Shown here: positions 35,132-44,277 of the stretch, piece by piece | Numbering within the stretch: position 1 is the first letter of the stretch | Layout: each line of letters opens with the position of its first letter | DNA from: Vibrio tubiashii | GTDB lineage: Bacteria > Pseudomonadota > Gammaproteobacteria > Enterobacterales > Vibrionaceae | DNA: 64,000 bases | Assembly: GCA_000775715.1 (NCBI GenBank) | Contig: JRWQ01000001.1 | Location: 248,001-312,000, forward strand | Reading direction: 5' to 3' | Notes under the pieces: generated by a model | The model's database searches: none | Seen by the model: the letters and a program-made list of their open reading frames with translations, nothing else | Told to the model about the DNA's origin: nothing | Program-made: the position numbers and the translations under genes

Positions 35132-36242
35132 AAACACAGATCAATTACCTCAATTACTTAAAAGAGCAAAATATTTGCTGCTTTTAATCAGTGCGCTATT
35201 GATAGTCGCAAACTTCTACTTTCTAAATGAAACGAGGGAGCATGCAAAGTCATACAGTGAACAACAGAATCAGGCCACCTGGTTTCTATTTCAATTGACC
35301 AAGGAGTTTTCTGAACTCAATGCCACTCTGCCGTTTGTAGCCGTCGATGAAGCGTCCAAGCAAACCGCTCTGCTTAAATATGAGCTCACATGGAGCAGGT
35401 TTGATCTACTTATCTCAAGCCGAGAGTCTGACAACTTCATCGGGCTTCCCGGTGCAGAGACGTTTTTCCTCACCCTCTTTGATCATTTTAAAGCCTTAGA
35501 ACCCAAGCTCAACTCGGACAATCCACAAGTGATTGGAGAAGTCAGTAAAGAGTTTGAAGCGCTGTATCTGTCGATGATCAACTATGTAAATGCTAACTTC
35601 AGAGTGCAAAGTCCGCTCTACCAAAATCAAATGGGCCAAGCTCGTGATCTATTCAACCTACAACTCACCAGTTTATTGCTCCTCATTGTCGGCGTGCTGA
35701 TTGTTACTTATATCTTCCAAAAAGAGTCTCTCTATCACCGTGAGCAATCACTGACCGATGCCTTAACCGAAATCCCCAATAGATTAGCCTTTATGGAGCA
35801 TTTAACCGACCTGGAGTCGCGCGGTAAAGTATTTTCGTTAGTACTACTTGACCTTAACGGTTTTAAAAAGATTAACGATAACCACGGGCACCAGGCTGGA
35901 GACTCGGCGCTAAAAACCATTGCTCACAGATTGCGCAGACTAAGCATAAGTTACAAACTTTCCACGTTTCGAATTGGTGGTGATGAATTTGCATTAGTGG
36001 TCAGAGAAACCCAACAAGACGAGTTAAATGCGGCAATCACAGACATTGAGCACTGTTTTAGTCAATCAATGATAATAGAAGGGAATCAGGAAGTGTCACT
36101 ATCGACCAGTATCGGCATATCACATTACCCCTCTGATTCGGCCAAGCTCCATCACTTAATTTCTATTGCCGACCAAAATATGTATGAAATGAAGTTTGCC
36201 CAAAAGGAAAACAGCAATAACGTTATTCCACTTCAAAAGTAA
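35121..36242 (+). CDS. cdgA: Membrane diguanylate cyclase CdgA-like
   Basis: A 373-residue protein that would make c-di-GMP from GTP. Two membrane helices (about 16-33 and 193-210) flank a periplasmic domain of about 160 residues. The C-terminal GGDEF domain begins near SLTDALTEIPNRLAFMEHL and has intact active-site RIGGDEFAL. The four residues at the inhibitory I-site position before GGDEF read SYKL, not RxxD, so product inhibition may be absent. It overlaps the secreted-protein gene by 11 nt. Synteny with V. cholerae cdgA (between YjiH and pst genes) supports the name. Confidence 0.82.
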   Translation: MRNKNTDQLPQLLKRAKYLLLLISALLIVANFYFLNETREHAKSYSEQQNQATWFLFQLTKEFSELNATLPFVAVDEASKQTALLKYELTWSRFDLLISSRESDNFIGLPGAETFFLTLFDHFKALEPKLNSDNPQVIGEVSKEFEALYLSMINYVNANFRVQSPLYQNQMGQARDLFNLQLTSLLLLIVGVLIVTYIFQKESLYHREQSLTDALTEIPNRLAFMEHLTDLESRGKVFSLVLLDLNGFKKINDNHGHQAGDSALKTIAHRLRRLSISYKLSTFRIGGDEFALVVRETQQDELNAAITDIEHCFSQSMIIEGNQEVSLSTSIGISHYPSDSAKLHHLISIADQNMYEMKFAQKENSNNVIPLQK

Positions 36243-36327
36243 TACACTGACGCTTTAATAGAAGATTCAGATTTCTAGAATCTGAAGATGAGTCTCGTCA
36301 CAAATAGAAATCACAACGCCAGAACAC

Positions 36328-36352
36328 AAAAAAGCCCCTCTTATAGAGGGGC
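36328..36352 (-). terminator. Terminator of the pst operon
   Basis: Minus-strand stem GCCCCTC/GAGGGGC (36352-36346 with 36340-36334) with a 5-nt loop and T run. A separate palindrome at 36266-36286 (TTCAGATT/AATCTGAA) lies just after cdgA and may end that transcript, though it has no T run. Confidence 0.88.
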
Positions 36353-36397
36353 AAGGTTCCATCGCTTATAGTTATAATTTTGAGTGCCAGTAAACTA

Positions 36398-37147
36398 TTA
36401 GCCGAAATCACCATTCACGTAACCACGAGTGCGATCGTCTTGTGGATTGCTAAAAATGACTTGCGTGTCGTTGTGTTCAACCAGTTCCCCCATTAAGAAG
36501 AAGGCAGTACGGTCAGAGATGCGACGCGCTTGTTGCATGGAGTGCGTAACAATCACAATCGTATAGTTCTTTTTCAGCTCTTCCATCAGCTCTTCAATTT
36601 TGTGGGTCGCAATTGGGTCAAGTGCTGAAGTTGGTTCATCCATCAGAATTACATCCGGCTCCATCGCAATCGTGCGCGCAATACATAAACGCTGCTGCTG
36701 ACCGCCCGATAAACCAAATGCATGTGACTTCAAACGATCTTTCACTTCATCCCAAAGAGCCGCGCCACGCAACGATTGCTCAACAACCTGATCGATGTGT
36801 TTTTTGTCTTTAATCCCTTGAGCACGAAGACCGTACGCGACGTTCTCGTAAATGCTCATCGGAAATGGGTTTGGTTTTTGGAACACCATACCCACTTTAA
36901 TGCGTAAATCCGCGACATCAATATTGCCGTAGATATCATCGCCATCCATATCTAGACGACCAGTGATTTTAACCCCTTCAATCAGGTCATTCATGCGGTT
37001 CAAGCAACGCAGCAGAGTGGATTTACCGCAACCAGATGGGCCAATCAGCGCTGTCACTTGGCGTTCTGGCACCGGCAGGTTGATTGATTTAAGTGCCTGG
37101 TTCTCACCGTAAAATAGATCTAGGTTTTCAATATCAAATTTATTCAT
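36398..37147 (-). CDS. pstB: Phosphate ABC transporter ATPase PstB
   Basis: A 249-residue ABC ATPase: Walker [19 protein letters not shown], PstB-typical [18 protein letters not shown], signature [16 protein letters not shown] and Walker [16 protein letters not shown]. Powers high-affinity phosphate import. Last gene of pstS-pstC-pstA-pstB; no phoU follows, in contrast to many pst operons. Confidence 0.97.
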   Translation of the reverse strand: MNKFDIENLDLFYGENQALKSINLPVPERQVTALIGPSGCGKSTLLRCLNRMNDLIEGVKITGRLDMDGDDIYGNIDVADLRIKVGMVFQKPNPFPMSIYENVAYGLRAQGIKDKKHIDQVVEQSLRGAALWDEVKDRLKSHAFGLSGGQQQRLCIARTIAMEPDVILMDEPTSALDPIATHKIEELMEELKKNYTIVIVTHSMQQARRISDRTAFFLMGELVEHNDTQVIFSNPQDDRTRGYVNGDFG

Positions 37148-37198
37148 TTTCTTAATCTCTTCAATTCTTTAATTCGTGTCTAGCGATGCTGAGTAGGA

Positions 37199-38098
37199 TT
37201 AATACGTCGCTTTATTAAAGCGGCTGGCAATCAATTTGGTTGCCATGTTGATCAACAAGACCACTACAATCAGCACTGTCGCCGTACCGTAAGCCTGATT
37301 CCACTCTTCAATTGTGAATAGCTCAGTGGTGAGCTTATATAGATGAACCGTCAGGGTTCGGCCCGAATCAAGCAGAGAGTCTGGAACTCGTGCTACCATA
37401 CCCGCCGTTAAGAAAACAGGCGCAGATTCACCAATCACACGACCAATACTTAGAATGACTGAAGTTAAGATACCCGGCGTTGCACTTGGTAAAATTAGAC
37501 GCCAGATTGTGTATATTTTCGAAGACCCTAATGCATAAGAACCTTCACGATAGGTTTGTGGTACTGCCATTAGCGCTTCTTCCGTAGTACGGATAATCAC
37601 TGGCAAGATAAGAATACTTAGCGTTAAGGCACCCGATAAAATAGAGAAGCCCAAACCCAGTATCGCCACAAAGAAAGTCATACCAAATAGACCAAAGATG
37701 ATCGATGGAATACCTGCTAATGACTCAGTACAAAAACGAATAACCTTAACTAAACGACTACCCACTTTCGCGTATTCAGTTAAATAGATAGCCGTCATAA
37801 TGCCCAAAGGCGCAGCCACAGCAATCGAAGCAATCACCATATAAATGGTTGAGACGATCATTGGGAAAATACCTTTCTCTTTCCCTGTTGCCGTGTAGTT
37901 ATCAGTAATGAATGCCCAATCGACATGTTTAAGACCATTCGAAAGAATGTACCAAATAATCCAGAACAAGAAGCCGACCGTTAATGCCGCAGCAGCCCAA
38001 ACAAATGCATTTAAGATATTGTCTTTGGTCTGACGTGCTTTTTTAAGCTTTGAAGTATCCATAGCAGAAGCCTTAGCTTGGTTAACTTGATTCATCAT
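37199..38098 (-). CDS. pstA: Phosphate ABC transporter permease PstA
   Basis: A 299-residue permease with six main helices and the inner-membrane coupling motif (LALGSSKIYTIWRL-like: GSYALGSSKIYTIWRLILPS). It pairs with PstC to form the phosphate channel. Starts 2 nt after the pstC stop; 51 nt precede pstB. Confidence 0.96.
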   Translation of the reverse strand: MMNQVNQAKASAMDTSKLKKARQTKDNILNAFVWAAAALTVGFLFWIIWYILSNGLKHVDWAFITDNYTATGKEKGIFPMIVSTIYMVIASIAVAAPLGIMTAIYLTEYAKVGSRLVKVIRFCTESLAGIPSIIFGLFGMTFFVAILGLGFSILSGALTLSILILPVIIRTTEEALMAVPQTYREGSYALGSSKIYTIWRLILPSATPGILTSVILSIGRVIGESAPVFLTAGMVARVPDSLLDSGRTLTVHLYKLTTELFTIEEWNQAYGTATVLIVVVLLINMATKLIASRFNKATY

Positions 38099-38100
38099 TG

Positions 38101-39030
38101 TTACCTCGCCTTTTCACGGTTTAGATAAAGGAGAACCGCGTTGAGAGACATGATAAACACTAGTAGAACCACTCCAGTTGCATATAGCGCATTAGCGTGA
38201 ATACCACTTGCGTAAGACATTTCAATTGCGATGTTCGCGGTAAGTGTACGGGCAGAATCTAAAATACCTTGTGGCATTGCTGGAGCGTTACCCATTACCA
38301 TGATGATTGCCATCGTTTCACCCAAAGCGCGGCCGATACCTAAAATAACGCCTGTCATGATCCCGCTACGAGCAGCCGGAACCAACAGCTTAAAGATGGT
38401 AAAGATTTTTGACGCGCCGAGTGCCAAGGAACCCTCTTTATACGTTCTTGGAACTGCGCGGATAGAGGTTTCAGAAACGGTAATAACCGTAGGAAGAATC
38501 ATCACCCCCAAAACAATGATACCCGCTAGGATAGTATTACCCGCTGGTACACTGAAAATGTCTTGGATTAGAGGAACAATGATCACCAAGCCGAAGAAAC
38601 CGTAGACCACTGAAGGAATACCGGCTAGCAGCTCTACCGCAGGACGAATAATGTCAGCGACACGCTTTGGTGCGATTTCAGCAATAAAAATCGCCGTCAA
38701 TACACCGACAGGTACACCAACAGCCACTGCACCTAAGGTTGAAACCACTGACGCTACGATCATGGTCGCAACACCATAAAGTGCCGGCGGTAGCCAGTCT
38801 TGGCCAAGAACAATACCCGAGACACCCGCTTCCTGGAAGGCAGGGATACTCTCTTTAACAATGAAGTAAGCGATAACCGCTAAAGAAACAATACCGATAA
38901 CCGCACTGGTTAGAAACAAGCCGTGAAAGATACGCTCTCTCCAGTCTACGTTCTTACGCGCACGCAGACCTGACTTGCCAAATTGAGTCGCTTCAGTATT
39001 CATAAGCTTTTCACTATTTGCGATGGTCAT
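38101..39030 (-). CDS. pstC: Phosphate ABC transporter permease PstC
   Basis: A 309-residue permease with six helices, including LLAGIPSVVYGFFGLVIIVP and the coupling loop GSLALGASKIFTIFKLLVPA. Second gene of the operon, about 100 nt after pstS. An ATG nine codons downstream is an alternative start. Confidence 0.96.
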   Translation of the reverse strand: MTIANSEKLMNTEATQFGKSGLRARKNVDWRERIFHGLFLTSAVIGIVSLAVIAYFIVKESIPAFQEAGVSGIVLGQDWLPPALYGVATMIVASVVSTLGAVAVGVPVGVLTAIFIAEIAPKRVADIIRPAVELLAGIPSVVYGFFGLVIIVPLIQDIFSVPAGNTILAGIIVLGVMILPTVITVSETSIRAVPRTYKEGSLALGASKIFTIFKLLVPAARSGIMTGVILGIGRALGETMAIIMVMGNAPAMPQGILDSARTLTANIAIEMSYASGIHANALYATGVVLLVFIMSLNAVLLYLNREKAR

Positions 39031-39133
39031 ATGAAAATCTCACAGTTCGAGCTGCAAAGCAGAGTCGAATTGGATTGAAAACGCTCAGCCCGAAAAGGTG
39101 GGCTGAGCAAATAATTAGGGTTACTAACTAAAA

Positions 39134-39958
39134 TTAGTTAACTGAGATGTAACCTTTTTGGTCAACTAGCGCTTGAGCTTCAGGCGTTAGCATCCAGTCT
39201 AGGAATTTCTGAGTTTCAGTTGACGGCTTACCTTCTTTGTAAAGAACAAGGAAAGGACGAGCTACTTTGTAAGAGCCGTTCTTAACATTGTCTACAGAAG
39301 CGGCTGTACCATCGATTGCTAGCGCGTTAACTGAGCTGTCAACTGTACCTAGAGAGATGTAGCCGATAGCGTAAGGGTTTGACGCAACCATAGTTTTTAG
39401 CGCACCGTTACCGTTAGCAACTTGAGCACGTTGTGAGATTGCAGAAACCTTCTTACCAGAAATTTTCTTCTTAAGTTTCATGATGTCTTCGAATGCACCA
39501 CGAGTACCAGAAGCTGTATCACGAGTGATAGCAACGATTGGTTTATCTGCACCACCAACGTCTTTCCAGTTTGTGATTTCACCTTTGTAGATAGCCGTTA
39601 CTTGCTCACCAGTCAGACCAGACAACTTGTTTTTTGGGTTAACAACGACTGCAATACCATCACGTGCAATTACTTCTTCTTTCAATGAAGGCTCTTTTTC
39701 AGATGCTTTCAAGTTACGAGAAGACATACCTAAGTCAGCACTGCCGTTTTTCGCCGCTTTAACACCCGCAGATGAACCTGGGCCTTGAACTTCGATAAAC
39801 ACATTATCATTTGTCTTCATGTATGTTTCAGAGAAAACTTCCATCAGTGGAGTTACGCTGCTAGAGCCTACAGCTGAAATCGTTTCTTTAGCAGAAACTG
39901 AAGTCACTGCCATTGCGCCTAGAAGTGCGATTGCACCGATTACTGTCTTTTTCATCAC
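39134..39958 (-). CDS. pstS: Periplasmic phosphate-binding protein PstS
   Basis: A 274-residue secreted protein (signal peptide MMKKTVIGAIALLGAMAVTS ... SAKE) of the PstS type that begins mature TISAVGSSSVTPLMEVFSET and contains the phosphate-contact segments GPGSSAGVKAAKNG and RDTASGTRGAFEDI. It is the shorter PstS-like class. It binds phosphate in the periplasm and delivers it to PstCAB. Two PhoB-like half-sites lie upstream. Confidence 0.95.
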   Translation of the reverse strand: MMKKTVIGAIALLGAMAVTSVSAKETISAVGSSSVTPLMEVFSETYMKTNDNVFIEVQGPGSSAGVKAAKNGSADLGMSSRNLKASEKEPSLKEEVIARDGIAVVVNPKNKLSGLTGEQVTAIYKGEITNWKDVGGADKPIVAITRDTASGTRGAFEDIMKLKKKISGKKVSAISQRAQVANGNGALKTMVASNPYAIGYISLGTVDSSVNALAIDGTAASVDNVKNGSYKVARPFLVLYKEGKPSTETQKFLDWMLTPEAQALVDQKGYISVN

Positions 39959-40024
39959 AATATCCTTAAGTGGCTTTATTGCCGTTGTGTTTCACTTGAA
40001 CGATGCCCACTTTAGGACTCAAGT

Positions 40025-40064
40025 ATGACAGTTGTGTTTCACTTCGTTGAAGGCTGTGTGACAG
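40025..40064 (-). promoter_or_regulatory. PhoB-box-like half-sites upstream of pstS
   Basis: On the minus strand CTGTCAC (40064-40058) and CTGTCAT (40031-40025) match the 7-bp Pho-box unit and start exactly 33 bp apart, three 11-bp units; the two units between are degenerate. They lie about 65-105 nt before the pstS start, suitable for PhoB activation under phosphate limitation. The rest of the 368-nt gap to the chemoreceptor gene holds both divergent promoters and no other gene. Confidence 0.55.
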
Positions 40065-40326
40065 ATTAAAAACCTTATATCCTCCCCATCAAATGTGAAA
40101 TTTCATTCACAGGATTTACAAACCCTCACAAAATGCTTAATTAACAAACAAGATTTGCTCGTTATTCAACCTAATGAAAAATATAGAAAATTAGGTTGCA
40201 TAATGTGTGTTCAAATTTTCGAAAGATCCCACGACTTACAGCATTGATTTGTACAAGAATGTAATTAGAATCAATCTCATTATAACTATAACAAACCAAT
40301 CTAAATTTATTTGTAGAGGACTTTTA

Positions 40327-41970
40327 ATGCGTCAGTTACTAAACAGCTTATCGATTAAGCTGCAGGTTGTTGTACCTGTTATATTCACCATATTGCTACT
40401 TATAGTCGGTATTAGTTACAGTACCAGCAGCCTAAAAAGCGCGTTCACCCAAGTAACCCAATCAACAGAAAACGTCATCGAACATAAAGATGACCTAACC
40501 AAAATCATCGACAACACTTACGGCATGCGTATTAAGGCGATATACAGCCTATTTCGCGCGGATGACGTTGCTGAACTTCAATCGACTCTGCTAGCCAAAC
40601 AGAATGAGAATCTTCGCCTACTCGACTCTTTACGAGATATCGACGGCCTACAACGTGAAATAGAGCAGATGGAATCGGCAATTGAAGGCTATGTAAGCTA
40701 TTCGGTGGATACCATGGTGCCACTGCTCAAAAACAAACACGATCAAACAGCCGATTCTTCAGACTTCGAAGTCAAGTACGCTCAAGCATCAGCTCTTTAT
40801 CGCGATAAAGGCCAATTGATGATCAAAGGTATTGAAGACCTATCAAGCAAACTAAACCAGCTTGCTTTAACTGAAGTGGAACGCAACCAGGAAATCCACT
40901 CCGGAGTCATGAACCAATCTATTTTAGGTTTAATCGTAATCTTAGTCGGCACCGTTATCATCTGCTGGGTACTTGCAGGCATCATAGTGACGCCAATACG
41001 TAAGCTACAAAAAGCTATGCAAGAACTCGCTAATGGCAACCTGACCGTGAGTGTGGTTGAAGAAGGTAAAAACGAAATTACCGCACTATCAAAGGACTTC
41101 AACTCAACTGTCGGGCAGTTAAAAACCACGGTCGATTCACTAGTGCGCATTAGTGTCGATGTGGCATCGGCTTCGACTGAGCTTGCCGCTGTAATGACTC
41201 AATCTAGCGCCAACTCAGAACAAGAGAAGAATGAAGTTGAACAAGTAGCCTCTGCAATTAACCAAATGGAAAGCACGGCATCTGAAGTCACTCAGAATGC
41301 TAACCTCGCAGATCAAGCTTCAAGCAACGCAGATAAAATGGCACGCGATAGCTTAGCGATCTTTGAACAGAATACCCATGAAGCCGCCAAGATGGCGGAT
41401 CAACTCTCTGAAGCAGCGGTTGTGGTAAACACACTTAAGGAACAGTCAGAGCAAATCGGTCAAGTGATTGAAGTGATCGAAAGTATCTCTGAACAAACCA
41501 ACCTACTTGCACTCAACGCAGCGATTGAGGCTGCTCGTGCGGGTGAAAGTGGCCGTGGTTTTGCGGTAGTTGCAGACGAAGTACGAATGCTTGCGGCACG
41601 CACGCAAGAGTCCACTAAAGAGATCCAAACCATTATTGAAGAGCTTCAGCGTCAATCAGGAAGTGCTAACGATAGCATGAACTCAAGCCTAGAAATGCTT
41701 ACAAAAAATCAACAGCAAGCAGCAAAAGTTAGAGAGGCCCTCGGCAGCATTAGCACTTCGGTCTCTGAGCTGACCACTCTCAATGCTCAAGTTGCTGTAG
41801 CATCTGAAGAACAAGGGCAAGTAACGGCTGACATCAACAAAAATCTTGGCAATATCTACGAGCTAGTCAGCCAGAATGTCACAGGTATCACTCAGTCTGC
41901 AGCGGCCAGCCAAGAACTCTCTAGCTTAGCTGAAAACCAAAAGCAGCAGCTAGGGTTCTTTAAGGTTTAA
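40327..41970 (+). CDS. Methyl-accepting chemotaxis protein
   Basis: A 547-residue chemoreceptor. TM1 is about residues 14-32, a short helical periplasmic domain runs to about 198, TM2 is about 200-222 ([20 protein letters not shown]), a HAMP domain follows ([20 protein letters not shown]), then the MA signalling domain with hairpin tip [20 protein letters not shown]. There is no C-terminal NWETF-type pentapeptide (ends GFFKV). The open frame begins at 40207, but the ATG at 40327 has GAGGA at good spacing. It is divergent from pstS and convergent with cheV. Ligand unknown. Confidence 0.93.
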   Translation: MRQLLNSLSIKLQVVVPVIFTILLLIVGISYSTSSLKSAFTQVTQSTENVIEHKDDLTKIIDNTYGMRIKAIYSLFRADDVAELQSTLLAKQNENLRLLDSLRDIDGLQREIEQMESAIEGYVSYSVDTMVPLLKNKHDQTADSSDFEVKYAQASALYRDKGQLMIKGIEDLSSKLNQLALTEVERNQEIHSGVMNQSILGLIVILVGTVIICWVLAGIIVTPIRKLQKAMQELANGNLTVSVVEEGKNEITALSKDFNSTVGQLKTTVDSLVRISVDVASASTELAAVMTQSSANSEQEKNEVEQVASAINQMESTASEVTQNANLADQASSNADKMARDSLAIFEQNTHEAAKMADQLSEAAVVVNTLKEQSEQIGQVIEVIESISEQTNLLALNAAIEAARAGESGRGFAVVADEVRMLAARTQESTKEIQTIIEELQRQSGSANDSMNSSLEMLTKNQQQAAKVREALGSISTSVSELTTLNAQVAVASEEQGQVTADINKNLGNIYELVSQNVTGITQSAAASQELSSLAENQKQQLGFFKV

Positions 41971-41995
41971 TTAGCAGCTTTCCTCTCCCAAAAAC

Positions 41996-42024
41996 AAAAA
42001 AGGTACGCGATGCGTACCTTTTTG
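41996..42024. terminator. Bidirectional terminator, chemoreceptor / cheV
   Basis: GGTACGC/GCGTACC (42002-42008 with 42012-42018) extended by A-T pairs, with T runs on both strands, between convergent stops. Confidence 0.9.
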
Positions 42025-42062
42025 TTTATTCTGGCTATCAGCAAGCCAAGAAGAAATTTACA

Positions 42063-43046
42063 TTAGGCTTCTTTGCCAAAAATATACTTATCCATCATCG
42101 AAACCATTTTGCCAATTTCTGGCTTAGTAATGGTGTCGTTAGCACCAAGGGCTAACGCTTTAGCTCGGTTATCTTCGCTCATCAGCGACGAGAACATCAC
42201 GATTGGCATTGTAGCAAAAGACTGTTCGTCACGTAGACGTTTAACCAAGTGCATGCCATCCATACGCGGCATCTCAACGTCAGTCACCACGCCGTCAATC
42301 AACTCGCTAACAGGTAAACCCTCTTCTTTAGCCACTTGAATAAGGTTCATCAGTTTTTCGTGAGCTTCTCCGCCATCTTTACATGAAATGATGTTGTAAC
42401 CTGCAGAGCTTAAGGTATCTTGGATCAAAGAGCGAATAAAGGCTGAATCATCGACTACCATAACAGTTTTCGCATTGCGCTTAGTCACCATACGCTGGTT
42501 CAAATCGACATTCTTATCCACCGTCACATCGTATTTTTCCATACTCAGTTCAGGGTTAATATCAGCGATAATCTTCTCGAAGTCGAGAATCATGATTAAA
42601 TTGCCATCTTTACGTACCACCGCAACGACACAGTCTTGCTCACCAGCTTCTAAAAACTGGCTTGGAGATTCGACATCGTTCCATGAGATACGGTGAATTC
42701 GGCTGATGCTATCAATCAAGAAACCATTCGTCATGTTATTGAAATCAGTAACAATAACAAACTTCTTCTCTAGGTTCTTAGCCGTAGCTACGCCTAACCA
42801 ACCAGCAAGATCAACGAGCGGAGTCAGAATATCACGCGACGAAAAAACGCCCACCATATGAGGTTGCGCGTTTGGGTAGTCCGTTGTTTCAGGTACTTGA
42901 ATGACCTCTCGCACCTTGGCGACGTTAATACCGTAATAGCACGTCTTAGTACCGCCACCAGGCAGCTCTTTCTCCAAATGAAACTCAATTATCTCAAGTT
43001 CATTGGTACCACTTTCCGTTAAAATCGTACTGTTTGATCCGCTCAT
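42063..43046 (-). CDS. cheV: Chemotaxis coupling protein CheV
   Basis: A 327-residue protein with an N-terminal CheW domain (about 15-165; GINVAKVREVIQVPETTDYP, HMVGVFSSRDILTPLVDLAG) and a C-terminal receiver domain (TVMVVDDSAFIRSLIQDTLS, phosphoacceptor in GVVTDVEMPRMDGM, Lys in TITKPEIG). CheV couples receptors to CheA and its phosphorylation tunes adaptation. Its convergent neighbour is a chemoreceptor, which suggests but does not prove that they work together. Confidence 0.95.
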   Translation of the reverse strand: MSGSNSTILTESGTNELEIIEFHLEKELPGGGTKTCYYGINVAKVREVIQVPETTDYPNAQPHMVGVFSSRDILTPLVDLAGWLGVATAKNLEKKFVIVTDFNNMTNGFLIDSISRIHRISWNDVESPSQFLEAGEQDCVVAVVRKDGNLIMILDFEKIIADINPELSMEKYDVTVDKNVDLNQRMVTKRNAKTVMVVDDSAFIRSLIQDTLSSAGYNIISCKDGGEAHEKLMNLIQVAKEEGLPVSELIDGVVTDVEMPRMDGMHLVKRLRDEQSFATMPIVMFSSLMSEDNRAKALALGANDTITKPEIGKMVSMMDKYIFGKEA

Positions 43047-43194
43047 AATCTTACTATCTTATTTTGATCACTCTATATTATCGTCATCAACTGGAATTTC
43101 TTTTGCTCTTTTTATCGGTAATCCCGTGATTTGTAAATAAAACGAACAACATATTTCAAACTTCTTTGACCCAGTTAGCCCTAGTAATGACATT

Positions 43195-44160
43195 TTACTC
43201 AATCACACTCCAATGTTGTGGCATGTCAATGTTCCACCTTGCGCTTTCAACTTCTGAGTAGATCGCTTTCCCAGTATGATCTATCACGATAGGAATCGGT
43301 TGTTCGTGCCCATGTTCGACAATCTGATTGATTAATCTTGCCGCCTGCTGCCCTTGACTTAATCCGAACAAGACGACACCGCCAATAGCCTTGCTTCTGC
43401 CAACCGCAAAATCCCAAAAGGCAAAAATCGGCAGCTCAGAGTACGCATTTGTCCACTCGATAATGCTAGCTGCTGGTACACTGCGTCCCTGCTTGTCTAC
43501 AAGCGTTTGATAAAGCCCGACAATAATAGCTTTAAACCCTTCATCCTTGGCACTCAGCACCTCATGCTGCCACTTTTCCTGTGTATCGATAGTTTGAATA
43601 TCAACCTCAACACCAAGGTTGGTTCGAATTAAAGTATTTTGCTTCACCATGTATTGCTTAGCAATCTGTGAGGTAATCCCAGAGTCAAAGAGCACCTTCA
43701 CTTTAAAATCATCACCATCAAATAGCTTGCTAATTTCAGCGATTGATCGAGTAAACAAAGGCCGTTCAAGCACTCCTGTCACTTTCGCTTGGCCTCTATA
43801 CTGACTAAGCAGAGCTCTAGGGTTAGAGTTGATCCCTAAGAAAACAATCGAAATAGGTTCGTCGAATAGTTTTGGTAACATATAGGCAAAAGCATTGTCG
43901 TCACCAAGTATCACCACATCAGGTTGATAGGTTTGATATCGCTGATAAGCTTGTGCAGCTTTTTCTGCGTACTGCTGCCTTGGAATCCTTTTGGTATCCA
44001 TTTGTATTGATTGCAACTCAATGTCGTCACGTAACAGGGATTGAATGCCCTCTACATAGCTTTCATCCCAAGGAAACTCTGAATGATAGCTTTCAATCAA
44101 TAGTACCTTTGCAGCAGAGACATGAAACGAAACAATAAGGCAAAGTAGTATACAGCGCAT
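43195..44160 (-). CDS. Periplasmic ABC-type binding protein, kinase-linked
   Basis: A 321-residue protein with a signal peptide (MRCILLCLIVSFHVSAA) and a Venus-flytrap core of the ABC_sub_bind type (KVLLIESYHSEFPWDESYVE, PDVVILGDDNAFAYMLPKLF, SIVFLGINSNPRALLSQY). The ATG at 44160 has GAGG at 8 nt; the GTG at 44169 overlaps it and is not used here. No permease or ATPase is nearby; instead it is divergent from a sensor kinase, so it probably binds a signal in the periplasm and presents it to the kinase. Ligand unknown. Confidence 0.8.
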   Translation of the reverse strand: MRCILLCLIVSFHVSAAKVLLIESYHSEFPWDESYVEGIQSLLRDDIELQSIQMDTKRIPRQQYAEKAAQAYQRYQTYQPDVVILGDDNAFAYMLPKLFDEPISIVFLGINSNPRALLSQYRGQAKVTGVLERPLFTRSIAEISKLFDGDDFKVKVLFDSGITSQIAKQYMVKQNTLIRTNLGVEVDIQTIDTQEKWQHEVLSAKDEGFKAIIVGLYQTLVDKQGRSVPAASIIEWTNAYSELPIFAFWDFAVGRSKAIGGVVLFGLSQGQQAARLINQIVEHGHEQPIPIVIDHTGKAIYSEVESARWNIDMPQHWSVIE

Positions 44161-44277
44161 GCACAACACCTCTGGCTTTACTTAAAGTGTAGTCGGGTCA
44201 CGATAGGTCTCCACGCTGTTTATCATCAAATCCAACTTAAGGGTCTATACTCTAAAATAAACTATTGATTTAACAAT

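Noticed and set aside
40094..40111. CRP-like site TGTGAA...TTCACA upstream of pstS
   Set aside because: The TGTGA and TCACA halves are 8 nt apart, not 6 as in CRP sites, so CRP binding is not supported.
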